DNA of 64,000 nt from Clostridia bacterium (GCA_017465465.1 JAFTWE010000001.1:51460-115459), one strand, 5' to 3'. Shown: positions 31,310-40,268, counted from the stretch's first letter. Made by a program: numbers and translations. Notes: generated from the letters alone by a model not told the origin.

Positions 31310-32139
31310 AAGACCATACCTCCCCCAACATCCTCAGAGCTGCTGAATTTATTCATAAATGCCATACAAATTAAAATCAACACCATAAGAACAAGCGAAA
31401 GTGCGGCGCCGAAATTGAAGTTGTTTGAAACCTGGAACTGCATTTCAATAACGTCACCGATAAGAGCAAAGGTGCCTCCGCCCAATTTTTGTGAAATGTA
31501 AAAGGTGCTGACGCTCGGCACAAACACCATTGTAACGCCTGAAACAACACCTGAAACAGACAGCGGAAAAACCACCTTTGAAAACACTCTGATTTTGCCT
31601 GCGCCCAAATCCTGAGCTGCCTCAATAAGGCTCCTGTCAAGCTTGGCAAGAACGGTATAAATAGGCAGAATCATATAAGGCAGGAAGTTATAAACCATAC
31701 CTAAAATAACGGCTCCGCCCGTGTTAATCATGTGAACAGGCTCCATACCTAACAAACCGAGGAGCTTATTTATAATTCCTGAATCTTCAAGAATGTTCAT
31801 CCACGCATAGGTGCGGATAAGAAAATTCATCCACATAGGAATCATAACAAGCATCATCATTGTTGTCTGCACTCTGACCTTCATCTGTGAAATGATATAT
31901 GCCAGAGGATATGCAATCACAAGGCAGATAACGGTTGCAACAATACCGTACCACAGGCTTCGGAGAAATGTGTCGGTATAATCACTGAGTCGATAGATAT
32001 TTTCAAGAGTGAATTCCCCTTGTGCATTGGTAAAGGAATAATATGCAACCATTATAAGAGGAACAACAATAAAAATTGCAGACCAGACAAGGTGGGGTGC
32101 GGCGCAGAGCTTCTGACGCAAAAGATTCTTTTTGTTCAT
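31306..32139 (-). CDS. potB: Spermidine/putrescine ABC transporter permease PotB
   Basis: A 277-residue permease with six helices and EAA loop EAAQDLGAGKIRVFSKVVFP (about residues 172-191). An in-frame GTG at 32145 overlaps the potA stop, but GAGGAG lies 5 nt before ATG 32139, which is chosen. Partner of PotC in the membrane channel. Confidence 0.93.
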   Translation of the reverse strand: MNKKNLLRQKLCAAPHLVWSAIFIVVPLIMVAYYSFTNAQGEFTLENIYRLSDYTDTFLRSLWYGIVATVICLVIAYPLAYIISQMKVRVQTTMMMLVMIPMWMNFLIRTYAWMNILEDSGIINKLLGLLGMEPVHMINTGGAVILGMVYNFLPYMILPIYTVLAKLDRSLIEAAQDLGAGKIRVFSKVVFPLSVSGVVSGVTMVFVPSVSTFYISQKLGGGTFALIGDVIEMQFQVSNNFNFGAALSLVLMVLILICMAFMNKFSSSEDVGGGMVL

Positions 32140-32141
32140 GC

Positions 32142-33263
32142 TCACTCCTCCTCAACGATGTCGGAAAGATGTTCAATTTCATCACTGAATGAGCTGTAAT
32201 CGCCGAACTTGCCTGAATACTTTGACTTTTTCATAATGTGAATTGCATCAGGCTCAATGAAAAGACCGATTTTGTTGCCTACGGCTTCGTAGTCGGTAGT
32301 CTGAATCATCCACTTAAAGCCGCCGATGTCAACAATAATTTCAAAATGAACGCCCTTGAAGGTAACAGAAGTTACCACGCCTGTGAGCATACCCTTTTCA
32401 ATGGGGACAATGTCAACATCCTCAGGGCGGACAACAACGTCAACAGCCTCACCCTTGGCAAAGCCTTTATCAAGGCATTCAAATTCTGCGCCCGAGAACT
32501 TACATTTGAAGTCTTCGAGCATATAGCCGTCAAGAATGTTACTTTCACCGATAAAGTCGGCAACAAAGGCATTCTTGGGCTCGTTATAAATATCCTCAGG
32601 AGTGCCGATTTGCTGAATAACACCGCCGTCCATAACAACAATGGTGTCAGACATTGAAAGGGCTTCTTCCTGGTCGTGGGTAACATAAATGAATGTGATA
32701 CCCAATCTCTGCTGTATATTTTTAAGCTCAACCTGCATATCCTTACGCAATTTAAGGTCAAGGGCGCCGAGAGGCTCATCAAGCAAAAGCACCTTGGGGT
32801 CAACCGCCAAAGCTCGGGCAATGGCAACACGCTGCTGCTGACCGCCTGAAAGGCAGTCTACCGAACGCTTTTCAAAGCCGTTGAGGTTAACAAGAGCAAG
32901 CATTTCTTTAACCTTGTCGCGGATATCGGACTCTTTCATTTTCTTGAGTCGCAGGCCGAAAGCAATATTTTCATAAACATTCAGGTTCGGGAAAAGGGCA
33001 TAACGCTGAAAAATGGTGTTAACCTGTCTCTTATGAGGCGGTACACCATTAACTACTTTATTACCGAATATAACCTCGCCACTGTCAGGCTCAAGGAAGC
33101 CTGCAATGATTCTTAAAGTAGTTGTCTTACCGCAGCCCGAAGGACCTAAAAAAGTAATAAACTCCTTATCTCGGATGTAAAGATTCAGGTTTTCCAGAAT
33201 CTTGTTACCTCCAAGCTCAATCGAGATATTTTTTAAATCAATAACTACAGGATTGTTTTTCAA
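32142..33263 (-). CDS. potA: Spermidine/putrescine ABC transporter ATPase PotA
   Basis: A 373-residue ATPase with Walker [10 protein letters not shown] (about 38-46), Q-loop FQRYALFP, signature [15 protein letters not shown] (about 138-152), Walker [12 protein letters not shown] and H-loop THDQEEAL, and a C-terminal TOBE domain (about 280-350). The start codon is TTG (33263-33261) with AGGGG 8 nt upstream; no better ATG exists. First gene of the operon. Confidence 0.95.
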   Translation of the reverse strand: MKNNPVVIDLKNISIELGGNKILENLNLYIRDKEFITFLGPSGCGKTTTLRIIAGFLEPDSGEVIFGNKVVNGVPPHKRQVNTIFQRYALFPNLNVYENIAFGLRLKKMKESDIRDKVKEMLALVNLNGFEKRSVDCLSGGQQQRVAIARALAVDPKVLLLDEPLGALDLKLRKDMQVELKNIQQRLGITFIYVTHDQEEALSMSDTIVVMDGGVIQQIGTPEDIYNEPKNAFVADFIGESNILDGYMLEDFKCKFSGAEFECLDKGFAKGEAVDVVVRPEDVDIVPIEKGMLTGVVTSVTFKGVHFEIIVDIGGFKWMIQTTDYEAVGNKIGLFIEPDAIHIMKKSKYSGKFGDYSSFSDEIEHLSDIVEEE

Positions 33264-33314
33264 TTATGCAGCCCCTCTCTTTGCCGTATGAGGCAAGAAA
33301 TTTAACTAACTAAT

Positions 33315-33343
33315 AGGATAAAATATATTTAACAAAATGTCAA
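33315..33343 (-). promoter_or_regulatory. Promoter of the pot operon
   Basis: Minus strand -35 TTGACA (33343-33338), 17-bp spacer, -10 TATCCT (33320-33315). The ~45-nt leader holds a small TTGCC/GGCAA hairpin before the ribosome site. Confidence 0.75.
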
Positions 33344-33404
33344 TATTTTTAAAAAAGAATTTGTTTGAAAGTTGTCAGATTAAGTCACATTCAGCACTTA
33401 AATT

Positions 33405-33441
33405 CACAAAAATCGGACCTCTTATTTCTAAGGCCCGATTT
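33405..33441 (-). terminator. Intrinsic terminator of the VTT-domain gene
   Basis: Stem AAATCGG-(G)CCT / AGG-(T)CCGATTT (33410-33441) with a long loop, followed on the minus strand by TTG and A/T-rich sequence. Confidence 0.7.
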
Positions 33442-33445
33442 CGCA

Positions 33446-34135
33446 TTATTCAGGTTTTTTCTTTTTGTTAGACATCTTTTTCATAAGCACAGTTGCACAA
33501 ACCGCAAAAATCGGAATGGGCAAAATATAAAGGAAGCTCAGCGGGTTTGAAACATCGCCCTTATAGCCGAGAAGTGTCCACAAAATATCAATGGGAAGCA
33601 TACCTAAATTGGCGGCAATAAGATACTTGGGGAAGCTTATGTTCATTGCACCGAAAAGCACGCTTGAAAGGTCGCTGGGCAAAAGGCCTGACGCCTTAAT
33701 GCAAAATACAACTGCGGACTGATTGGCTTCGGTGAAATCATCAATCTTCTTTACCTTGGGGAATTTCTTTTTAAGGGTGTCAACCATTGACTTACCTGTA
33801 AATCTGCCGAGGAAATATGTAAGGAGCATACTAAGAGCATTGCCTACAAAGTTAACAGCAACAGCAACCCAGAAGTTGTCAAACACAATTCCCGATATTG
33901 CAAAAAGAAGAGCCGGAGGGAACACAAGAGCAAAGGATTTTACAACAGAAATCACTATCATAAGCACCGCTATTGTAACTGCTCCGCCCTGAAAATAGGT
34001 TGAAAGCTCTTTTGCGTTTGCAGGTGTTATGTTATATTTTATCATCAACACAACCATAGCAACGAGCATAATCACCATAAAAACTGATGACGCAATCTGC
34101 AACACCTTAACTAATTTTTCATTTTTATTATTCAC
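33446..34135 (-). CDS. TVP38/TMEM64-family (VTT domain) membrane protein
   Basis: A 229-residue protein with about six hydrophobic segments and the VTT (DedA-like/SNARE-associated) core: FPPALLFAISGIVF (about 72-85), ALSMLLTYFLGRFTGKS (about 97-113) and a following amphipathic re-entrant region. Family members act as lipid scramblases or flippases, or in undecaprenyl-phosphate recycling; the exact substrate here is unknown. Apparently monocistronic. Confidence 0.85.
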   Translation of the reverse strand: MNNKNEKLVKVLQIASSVFMVIMLVAMVVLMIKYNITPANAKELSTYFQGGAVTIAVLMIVISVVKSFALVFPPALLFAISGIVFDNFWVAVAVNFVGNALSMLLTYFLGRFTGKSMVDTLKKKFPKVKKIDDFTEANQSAVVFCIKASGLLPSDLSSVLFGAMNISFPKYLIAANLGMLPIDILWTLLGYKGDVSNPLSFLYILPIPIFAVCATVLMKKMSNKKKKPE

Positions 34136-34186
34136 AGTATCACTCCTCTGCTTTCAGCAGATTTTATCATAAAAATAAGGTTTGTG

Positions 34187-34654
34187 TCAAACAAGACCGT
34201 TTTCACGAAGATAGTTCACAAAGCCGTTACAGCCTTGGCACACATCAAGGTATGTTTCCTGAAAATCACCGGTGTACCATGGGTCGGCAATGCTTTCACC
34301 GGGTCGGTTGGCATAATCAAGCAAAAAGCTCACCTTGCCATCAGGGTCTGAGCCGATTATCCGCATCAGGTTACGCAGATTAAATGAATCCATAATGATG
34401 ATAAAATCATATTTATCGTAATCACTTTTGGTTATCTGCACCGCAGTTTTGCCCTTGACGGAAATATCGTGGCGGGCAAGAATGTTGGCCGTTCCTCGGT
34501 GAACGGGGTTTCCGATTTCTTCGGTACTTGTTGCAGCAGAGGCGATAAAGAATTTATCCGCTATCCCCTGCTTTTTGACAATATCTTTTAAAACAAACTC
34601 TGCCATAGGTGAACGACAGATGTTCCCATGGCACACAAAACAAACTTTAATCAT
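34187..34654 (-). CDS. Low-molecular-weight protein tyrosine phosphatase
   Basis: A 155-residue cytoplasmic phosphatase. The P-loop CHGNICRS (C8 nucleophile, R14) starts right after the first strand and the general acid lies in DPWYTG (about 124-129). Length and layout match Wzb/YwlE-type enzymes, which act on tyrosine kinases of polysaccharide synthesis or on protein-arginine phosphate. It is 4 nt downstream of the GH16 gene. Confidence 0.93.
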   Translation of the reverse strand: MIKVCFVCHGNICRSPMAEFVLKDIVKKQGIADKFFIASAATSTEEIGNPVHRGTANILARHDISVKGKTAVQITKSDYDKYDFIIIMDSFNLRNLMRIIGSDPDGKVSFLLDYANRPGESIADPWYTGDFQETYLDVCQGCNGFVNYLRENGLV

Positions 34655-34658
34655 AGTA

Positions 34659-35522
34659 TCACATCTTATCTGTATATTGATATGCTCTTACATAATCGAC
34701 TATAAATTCACAGCCCTCACCGTTATCGGGTATGTCGACATTGCTGCCGGGCACAGCATTTTCGCCGCTCATTTCAACAGAAAGAATAAGGTATTCAGGC
34801 TCCTGACTTACTCCTCCGAAGTCGGTGCGGTAGCTCTCTTTGCCGTTTATGTAAAAGATATATTCGTTTTCATTCCATTCAACAGCGTAAGTGTTAAACT
34901 CCTCATAAGGGTTGCCTTTCAGAAGAGATTTCTTTGCCCTCCACTGCTGATGAGCGTCACCGTAGCCGTCAAAATGAAGGTTGGCTGAAACTGCATTTTC
35001 CTGAAATTCACCGTAATAAGGGCTTTCCATAATATCAATTTCGGTGCCGTCAGTGCCTGTTCCGTTTTCCTGATACACACCGTCATTCATCATCCAGAAT
35101 GCACTCCAGATGCCCACACCCTTTGGAAGAATACAGCGGCACTCAAAATAGCCGTAGCGCTGACTAAATCCGTTTGGTGCATCGGAATCGGTATCAATAC
35201 CTGCAGAGTACCAGCCTGCACCCTTGCCGCCCATTCCCTCTGAAAGGTATGTTACGGGGATAATCATATTGCCGTCTTTAGTTTCGGCAAGGTACTGATT
35301 CCAGTAACTGCCCTTTCTGACCTCGGAAGAATCACCGTAAGTATAGTGACCTGACCACACACTGCGGTCAAGCTCAGCATCAAATTCATCGCTGAAAGTG
35401 AGGGTAAATTTTGACATATCCACTTCATCACCAACGGCATAAAAGGGAATGTCCAACGCCATACAAATTAAAGCAATAAAGCTGAGAAAGCCTGAAAAAA
35501 TTCTTGTGAACAAGTTACACAT
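34659..35522 (-). CDS. Secreted GH16 endo-beta-glucanase-like enzyme
   Basis: A 287-residue exported glycosidase. Hydrophobic signal or anchor at about 7-28. The GH16 jelly roll starts with FSDEFDAELDRSVWSGHY, and the catalytic motif is DGTEIDIMES with the two glutamates E-I-D-I-M-E at about residues 159-164. FHVY-like strand YAVEWNENEYIFYINGK follows. It should hydrolyse a beta-1,3 or mixed-linkage glucan or a galactan; no carbohydrate-binding module is present. Confidence 0.9.
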   Translation of the reverse strand: MCNLFTRIFSGFLSFIALICMALDIPFYAVGDEVDMSKFTLTFSDEFDAELDRSVWSGHYTYGDSSEVRKGSYWNQYLAETKDGNMIIPVTYLSEGMGGKGAGWYSAGIDTDSDAPNGFSQRYGYFECRCILPKGVGIWSAFWMMNDGVYQENGTGTDGTEIDIMESPYYGEFQENAVSANLHFDGYGDAHQQWRAKKSLLKGNPYEEFNTYAVEWNENEYIFYINGKESYRTDFGGVSQEPEYLILSVEMSGENAVPGSNVDIPDNGEGCEFIVDYVRAYQYTDKM

Positions 35523-35531
35523 AAAATCACC

Positions 35532-36026
35532 CTATTCAACAATAGTGTATTTTGAAAGCTCTTTTAGCATTTCGTCATAGGTTTTGGATTTATAATCCTT
35601 AGTTTTATCGGCTTTTATTATCTTGTTTTTCTTATCAACAGTAGCCTCACTCTTGGCATTTATACCTGCCTCAAGGGCATTGAAATAAGCATCATTTTTA
35701 ACAATGCGGTAAACAGTTACGCTTGACACAACATTGTCTTTGAATTTACATTCATAAACAAGGGTGTAGTGAACTGTGTCAATATAAGCAACGAGCTTTT
35801 CCCCCTCGTCGGTTTCACCGATAGAATCAAAATACTTTTTCTGAGGCTCAGAAAGATTTTCGATAACCGATGAGTCTTTTTTGGTAGCAAGCTCCTCTAA
35901 TTGATGAGCAATTTGCTCCGCCTCTTTGGGAATTTCACGCTCGCTCTTTACTTCCTCCTCCTTTTTGCAGGAAGTGAAGCAAAGCACAACCGACAACAGC
36001 AATAAAACAGAAATCAGCTTTTTCAT
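35532..36026 (-). CDS. Lipoprotein of unknown function
   Basis: A 164-residue lipoprotein: lipobox CFTSC (cysteine at about 20) after a leucine-rich signal, then a lysine- and glutamate-rich helical linker and a small mixed domain (about 55-130). No family recognised. ATG 36026 overlaps the folD stop (ATGA); the TTG three bases earlier is not preferred. Translational coupling to folD suggests co-expression only. Confidence 0.78.
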   Translation of the reverse strand: MKKLISVLLLLSVVLCFTSCKKEEEVKSEREIPKEAEQIAHQLEELATKKDSSVIENLSEPQKKYFDSIGETDEGEKLVAYIDTVHYTLVYECKFKDNVVSSVTVYRIVKNDAYFNALEAGINAKSEATVDKKNKIIKADKTKDYKSKTYDEMLKELSKYTIVE

Positions 36027-36880
36027 CAAATCACTCCATTTTGAATTTTAGCGGCGGTAACTGTGTTACACATAAGCATTGCAATAGTCATCGGTCCTAC
36101 TCCGCCGGGCACCGGGGTAATATAGCCAGCCTTGGGTTCAACCGAAGCAAAATCAACATCGCCGCAGAGCTTGTTGTTTTCATCGCGGTGAATACCAACA
36201 TCAATTACGACTGCGCCCTCTTTTACCATATCGGCAGTTACAAACAGCGGTCTGCCGACGGCGGCAACAAGAATATCTGCCTGTGATGTGATTTCGGCAA
36301 GATTTTTTGTTTTGGAATGGCAGGTGGTAACAGTTCCGTTAGCATTAAGAAGCAAAGAGCTGATTGGCTTACCAACGATATTACTTCTGCCGATTACAAC
36401 GCAGTTTTTTCCCTCAGGTGAAATGCCTTCATATTTCATCATTTCCATAATTCCTGCAGGGGTACAGGGCAAAAGCTTGCCGTTACCGATTGAAACCTTA
36501 CCCACATTTACAGGGTGGAAGCAGTCAACATCCTTATCGGGGTCAATGGCGTTTATAACTGAGGTTTCATCAAGATGCTTTGGCAAAGGAAGCTGACAGA
36601 GAATTCCGTTAACATCGGCTCTCTGATTAAGCTCGTTTACCAAATCAAGAAGCTCCTGCTGAGTGGTGTTTTCAGGCAAGGCATATTCATAAGAAACTAT
36701 GCCGAGCTTTTCGCAAGCCTTCTTTTTATTAGCAACATACACCTTTGAGGCAGGGTCTTCACCAACAATGATAACAGCTAACGAAACGCTGATGCCTTTT
36801 TCATTGAGATATTTAACCTCATCGGTCATTTTTGATTGAATGAAAGCGGAAACCTCTTTGCCGCTGATAATTTTAGCCAT
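36026..36880 (-). CDS. folD: Methylene-THF dehydrogenase / methenyl-THF cyclohydrolase
   Basis: A 284-residue bifunctional one-carbon enzyme making 10-formyl-THF from 5,10-methylene-THF via NADP+. Catalytic lysine in YVANKKKACEK (about 48-58), QLPLPKH (about 97-103), nucleotide motif GRSNIVGKPIS (about 164-174) and C-terminal PGGVGPMT (about 261-268). Typical length. Confidence 0.97.
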   Translation of the reverse strand: MAKIISGKEVSAFIQSKMTDEVKYLNEKGISVSLAVIIVGEDPASKVYVANKKKACEKLGIVSYEYALPENTTQQELLDLVNELNQRADVNGILCQLPLPKHLDETSVINAIDPDKDVDCFHPVNVGKVSIGNGKLLPCTPAGIMEMMKYEGISPEGKNCVVIGRSNIVGKPISSLLLNANGTVTTCHSKTKNLAEITSQADILVAAVGRPLFVTADMVKEGAVVIDVGIHRDENNKLCGDVDFASVEPKAGYITPVPGGVGPMTIAMLMCNTVTAAKIQNGVI

Positions 36881-36885
36881 AAGTG

Positions 36886-37554
36886 TTACTCCTTTATCAA
36901 TGTGTATTCACCTGAGCGGAGAATACGCAGTAAATCGCTGTTTGTTTTTATTTTTTCTTTTGTTTCAATGCCGCCTGAAATTTTGCTGTCGGGGTGGTGA
37001 TAATCACTGCCTGATGTTAAAATTTCAAGCCCCTCTCCCCTTGCCCATAAAAGGGATTTTTCATTTTCAATGGGATTTTTGGTTTTGCCGTTATGTACCT
37101 CAACCCCATCAAGGAATCGCGGCTTGGCACGGCGGACATATCCCCTGAAAGGGTGCGCCTGAACAAGAACTGCGCCTGCTGACTTTACCTTTTCATACAA
37201 GGTCTTTTGATTATCAAGAAGAAAATTGCCCGAATTTCTGACAAAATCTTCATCAATTCCGTAAACAAGATAATCATTGGGGGTAAATAAAAATCGGATT
37301 TCCATACCGAGCAAAACGGTAAAATCATCACCCGCCGCATCAAGAGCGGCTTTGTACCCGCTCAGATAACGCTCGGCATTCTTTTTATAATTAAAATAAC
37401 TGTACGGCGGAAAGGTAAGCCCTGAAAAATGGTCGGTGATTACAATTCCGTCATAGCCTGCATTTTTATATTTTTCAACTGTTTGTGTCGCAGGGGCCGT
37501 GGCGCAGGTGCTTACCTCCCCTGTGTGGCAATGAAGCTCATATTTATAAGACAT
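36886..37554 (-). CDS. PHP-domain metal-dependent phosphoesterase
   Basis: A 222-residue protein of the polymerase-and-histidinol-phosphatase superfamily. Ligands: HCHT (about 6-9), TDHF (about 39-42), GMEIRFLF, AHPFRG and GSDYHH. These bind a trinuclear metal centre and hydrolyse phosphoesters (histidinol phosphatase-like or nucleotidase). ATG 37554 is used because AAGGAA lies 5 nt before it and the metal motif directly follows. Substrate unknown; it is 5 nt upstream of folD. Confidence 0.85.
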   Translation of the reverse strand: MSYKYELHCHTGEVSTCATAPATQTVEKYKNAGYDGIVITDHFSGLTFPPYSYFNYKKNAERYLSGYKAALDAAGDDFTVLLGMEIRFLFTPNDYLVYGIDEDFVRNSGNFLLDNQKTLYEKVKSAGAVLVQAHPFRGYVRRAKPRFLDGVEVHNGKTKNPIENEKSLLWARGEGLEILTSGSDYHHPDSKISGGIETKEKIKTNSDLLRILRSGEYTLIKE

Positions 37555-37569
37555 ATAATTCCTTCTAAC

Positions 37570-37595
37570 ACAAAGAGCCACCTTTCGGCGGCTCT
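37570..37595 (-). terminator. Hairpin after the ChbG-like gene
   Basis: Stem AGAGCCACC / GGCGGCTCT with G-U pairs (37574-37582, 37587-37595), then TTTGTGTT on the minus strand. The U-run is weak, so partial read-through into the PHP gene is likely. Confidence 0.6.
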
Positions 37596-37598
37596 GAA

Positions 37599-38474
37599 TT
37601 ACTTTGAACGCATTTTAATAAGCTCTCTGTAGCTGATAAGCTCAACGCCGTGGTCCTCAAGATACTTATGTACATACGGGTCCTTCATAAGCTGGTATTC
37701 CCATACTCTGTCCTGCCATCTTGCGGTAATACCCTTAAGCTCATCACACTCAACCGACGGATGAATGAAGGTTTCTGTTACGCCTTCAGGAATATCTGTC
37801 CACTGCTTGAGAATGATTTCACGGTATTTTTCATAGCTTTCACGCATATCATCGTTCCAATCAGGGAACATAAGATAATCGGGAATAATAACATTATACT
37901 TTTTACCCCAGCGCTTTGAAAGAAGAGTAACTGCGCTGTAAAGGATATAAGGTGTGCCATTGGGGCAGATACGCTTATCATGCTTAACATAAAGGCGATA
38001 AGCATAGCCGTATTCACCGCAGATGCGAAGAGTCATTTTAGAAAGGCCCAGTCTGCCTGTGTAATGACCGTAGAGAGAACCCATGTGATTGTCGATATGT
38101 GAAGGCTTCATTCCCCAAGAATGAGCAAGGTCAATCTGAGCGCGGATTTCCTTTTCAAGGTCTTCATAAGAAGCGTTCTTTTCAACCTGGTCACTTTCGT
38201 GCCACATAAAGCCCTCTTCATCAAGAAGAGATTTGCCGTCGGTAAGGGGCTTCCAACGGTATTTGCCCCATTCACTTGTCATTGTGAGGTGAACACCGAT
38301 AGGATATTCAGGATGTGCAATCGAAAAATCAACAGCGTGCTTAGCCGCAGGGCAAGGAATCATAACGGTTGATGATTTGAGCCAGCCGCCTTCAAAAAGT
38401 TCTTCAACAGCTTCGTTGGCAGCGTTACACATTCCGTAATCGTCTGCATTAACAATCAAATATTTTTTAGCCAC
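37599..38474 (-). CDS. YdjC/ChbG-family carbohydrate deacetylase
   Basis: A 291-residue enzyme of the YdjC/ChbG family, which removes an acetyl group from N-acetylated di- or oligosaccharides. Metal ligands: NADDYG (about 8-13), HIDNHMGS (about 131-138) and HPSVE. GTG 38474 is chosen because GGAGG lies 8 nt upstream and the DDYG strand starts right after; the in-frame ATG at 38555 adds an implausible tail. Cytoplasmic. Confidence 0.87.
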   Translation of the reverse strand: MAKKYLIVNADDYGMCNAANEAVEELFEGGWLKSSTVMIPCPAAKHAVDFSIAHPEYPIGVHLTMTSEWGKYRWKPLTDGKSLLDEEGFMWHESDQVEKNASYEDLEKEIRAQIDLAHSWGMKPSHIDNHMGSLYGHYTGRLGLSKMTLRICGEYGYAYRLYVKHDKRICPNGTPYILYSAVTLLSKRWGKKYNVIIPDYLMFPDWNDDMRESYEKYREIILKQWTDIPEGVTETFIHPSVECDELKGITARWQDRVWEYQLMKDPYVHKYLEDHGVELISYRELIKMRSK

Positions 38475-38568
38475 TTTTATAACCTCCGCAAGCAAATGCT
38501 TCGTTTTATTTTTTAACCAATTTAGTTTAACATAACCAACAAAAAAAATCAACAAAATAACCCTATTA

Positions 38569-39240
38569 TTATTTTATTTTTAGCTTTTTCAGAAAATATT
38601 TTTGTTCAGGTGTGATTCTTAGGCTCTCAGTTGCCTTTTGAATTGCCTTATTATGCTCCCACACAGGTAGCTTTTTATTGGTAAATATTTTTATAGCTTC
38701 ATCGTACTGCTTGCTCAGAGCAGTTGCGAAATACCAAGCTATCATCATTTTAACATAATAATGCTCACTTCTCACCGAAGCTACCATATCAAGATATTTG
38801 GGGTCAAATTTATCGTCAAGGAAAAATTTCATCAGCATTTCAATACCAAAACGCACAGTATACGAATGAGAAGAATTCATCCACTCAATAGCTTTGATAT
38901 CAGGCAGGTTCTTTTTAAAGCACTTCGGAGTCAGCATATCGCAGGTTGCCCAGTTGTCGATATACGGCAAAAATGCTTCGAGCAGGCAAAGGGTTTTGTC
39001 ATAATCCTTATTCATTTCAATAAGAAAAGCGTGAAGATTATTTTCTTCATAATAAGTGTGGGGAAGCTTTTGCAAAAAAGCCTCTGCCTCAGGAGTGCCG
39101 TAAATACTTTTTGCAAATTTACGAAGCTCAGGCACACGCACACCTATAACCGTATTTTTATCTACCGTAGGCATAAGGCGTGAATGAAAATCGCGATAAC
39201 CTGAATCCTGCATTGAAAATAAGCTTTCCTGAATGTTCAT
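38569..39240 (-). CDS. DNA alkylation repair protein (AlkD/ALK HEAT-repeat family)
   Basis: A 223-residue all-helical protein of the AlkD-like family: VIGVRVPELRKFAK (about 32-45), DNWATCDML (about 89-97) and VRFGIEMLMKFFLD (about 121-134). AlkD removes 3- or 7-alkyl purines without flipping the base. ATG 39240 follows a weak ribosome site and is the first in-frame ATG with coding homology; the in-frame codon at 39273 is not used. Apparently monocistronic. Confidence 0.87.
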   Translation of the reverse strand: MNIQESLFSMQDSGYRDFHSRLMPTVDKNTVIGVRVPELRKFAKSIYGTPEAEAFLQKLPHTYYEENNLHAFLIEMNKDYDKTLCLLEAFLPYIDNWATCDMLTPKCFKKNLPDIKAIEWMNSSHSYTVRFGIEMLMKFFLDDKFDPKYLDMVASVRSEHYYVKMMIAWYFATALSKQYDEAIKIFTNKKLPVWEHNKAIQKATESLRITPEQKYFLKKLKIK

Positions 39241-39284
39241 AAAATCACCGGTTCCATTGTACCACAACCACAAATTATTGCAAG

Positions 39285-39312
39285 AAAAAACTAAGGCAGG
39301 ATTACTCCTGCC
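39285..39312 (-). terminator. Intrinsic terminator after spoVM
   Basis: Stem GGCAGGA / TCCTGCC (39295-39312, loop TTAC/GTAA), followed on the minus strand by TTAGTTTTTTC. Confidence 0.88.
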
Positions 39313-39318
39313 AAACAG

Positions 39319-39405
39319 TTATGTAATATCCTCTTTTTTGATGCCGAAGATGAGTCTGAGAATTCCTCGAAGTGCCTTTGGGCTTTTTACCAATACAACT
39401 TGCAT
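39319..39405 (-). CDS. spoVM: Sporulation protein SpoVM (28 residues)
   Basis: A tiny amphipathic membrane peptide that recognises the convex forespore surface and recruits SpoIVA to start coat assembly. The sequence MQVVLVKSPKALRG with the following hydrophobic helix and terminal FGIKKEDIT follows the Clostridia SpoVM pattern (KSPK..LRGILR..FGIKKE). The proline at position 9 is the residue that bends the N-terminal loop in the B. subtilis protein. Ribosome site AAGGAGG is 6 nt from the ATG. It is 11 nt after a 52-residue membrane-protein gene and is followed by a terminator. Confidence 0.88.
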   Translation of the reverse strand: MQVVLVKSPKALRGILRLIFGIKKEDIT

Positions 39406-39416
39406 AGTGCTCCTCC

Positions 39417-39575
39417 TTACTTTGCTATGACGATGCCGAGAATTATTATCACAACAGCAAGAACTGCTATGAGAATTGAATTTGAGCAACAAAATGACAC
39501 CACCAGCCCTAAGCCGAATGCTGCTATTATTGCTCCCCAGTTGACATTCCCTCGCCTGCCGCCGCGACATCTCAT
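39417..39575 (-). CDS. Small membrane protein of 52 residues upstream of spoVM
   Basis: An ORF below common gene-finder limits: a short arginine- and glycine-rich start (MRCRGGRRGNVNWG), then two hydrophobic segments (about 14-29 and 33-50) broken by FCCSNS, ending in lysine. It is 11 nt before spoVM and shares its transcript. Its ribosome-site region GGTGG lies inside a 14-bp hairpin that ends 5 nt before the ATG. No function is known; the hairpin position and the spoVM neighbour suggest sporulation-linked control. The codons look normal for the genome. Confidence 0.72.
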   Translation of the reverse strand: MRCRGGRRGNVNWGAIIAAFGLGLVVSFCCSNSILIAVLAVVIIILGIVIAK

Positions 39576-39621
39576 AAAAACACCACCGTCATAGCTTTTA
39601 CTACATACTATGACGGCGGTG
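39576..39621 (-). terminator. Terminator-like hairpin between thiN and the spoVM unit
   Basis: 14-bp stem CTATGACGGCGGTG / CACCACCGTCATAG (39608-39621 and 39581-39594; one G-U pair), followed on the minus strand by GTTTTTATG. It can terminate the thiN transcript and also masks the GGTGG ribosome site of the 52-residue gene. Confidence 0.8.
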
Positions 39622-39629
39622 AAATTCGG

Positions 39630-40268
39630 TTACTGATTTTCTTTTGAAATTACAACTAAGAGTGTACCTTTTTTAACGGTTACCTTGCCTTGGGGTGCAA
39701 TTACAAAGTTGCTTGTTGCAAGAGTATCGTAAGGAAAAAGTGAGATGTTATCAACCTCATAATAAAAGCCTTCCATAGTTACTCCGTGAGCAGGTCCGTT
39801 GAGCGGGAAGAACGATACCTTTTCATTGACATTTCTTTCAATAAAGGCTTTATCGTTTTTGAGAATAAACGCAAAGTTATTTTCGTCGGCAAGAATAGCA
39901 GTTGCACCCTTTTTGTCGGCAAACAGGAGTGTCTGGATATTGGCAAAGGTGTGGTCAAACCGACCGCCCATTCCGCCGAAAATCACAAAGCTCTTACAGC
40001 CTCTTTTAATGCCTTCTTTAACAGCGAGCATTGTATCGGTGTCATCCTTTTCAATGGGAAAAGTGAGAATTTCAGTATCGGTATCAGGCTTTTTGGAGGA
40101 ATCAAAATCACCTAAATATAAATCTGCTTTCAAGCCCAACGGCTCAAGGTGTTTCTGACCGCCGTCTGCGCAGACGATAAAATCATCCTCTGCAATCTTT
40201 GGCTTAATTGCAGAATAATCTTTGATTTCTGCCGCGCCTAAAATTACCCATCTTTTCAAAGCTGCCAC
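39630..40268 (-). CDS. thiN: Thiamine pyrophosphokinase
   Basis: A 212-residue cytoplasmic enzyme transferring pyrophosphate from ATP to thiamine. ADGGQKHL (about 34-41), GDFDS (about 53-57), EKDDTDTMLA (about 73-82) and GGMGGRFDHTFANI (about 98-111) form the active site. Overlaps the rsgA 3' end by 13 nt. Standard in the prkC-rsgA-rpe-thiN region of Firmicutes, though rpe is missing here. Confidence 0.95.
   Translation of the reverse strand: MAALKRWVILGAAEIKDYSAIKPKIAEDDFIVCADGGQKHLEPLGLKADLYLGDFDSSKKPDTDTEILTFPIEKDDTDTMLAVKEGIKRGCKSFVIFGGMGGRFDHTFANIQTLLFADKKGATAILADENNFAFILKNDKAFIERNVNEKVSFFPLNGPAHGVTMEGFYYEVDNISLFPYDTLATSNFVIAPQGKVTVKKGTLLVVISKENQ

Noticed and set aside
32238..32657. 139-residue plus ORF opposite potA
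   Set aside because: Antisense shadow of a clear ABC ATPase; no ribosome site or promoter.
39406..39570. N-terminal extension of spoVM to an 83-residue protein
   Set aside because: The ideal AAGGAGG lies 6 nt before the internal ATG, and the extension is an out-of-frame shadow of the 52-residue membrane gene.
39400..39594. 64-residue plus-strand ORF over the spoVM region
   Set aside because: Proline- and threonine-rich composition of an antisense frame; the opposite strand has two small genes with ribosome sites and a terminator.
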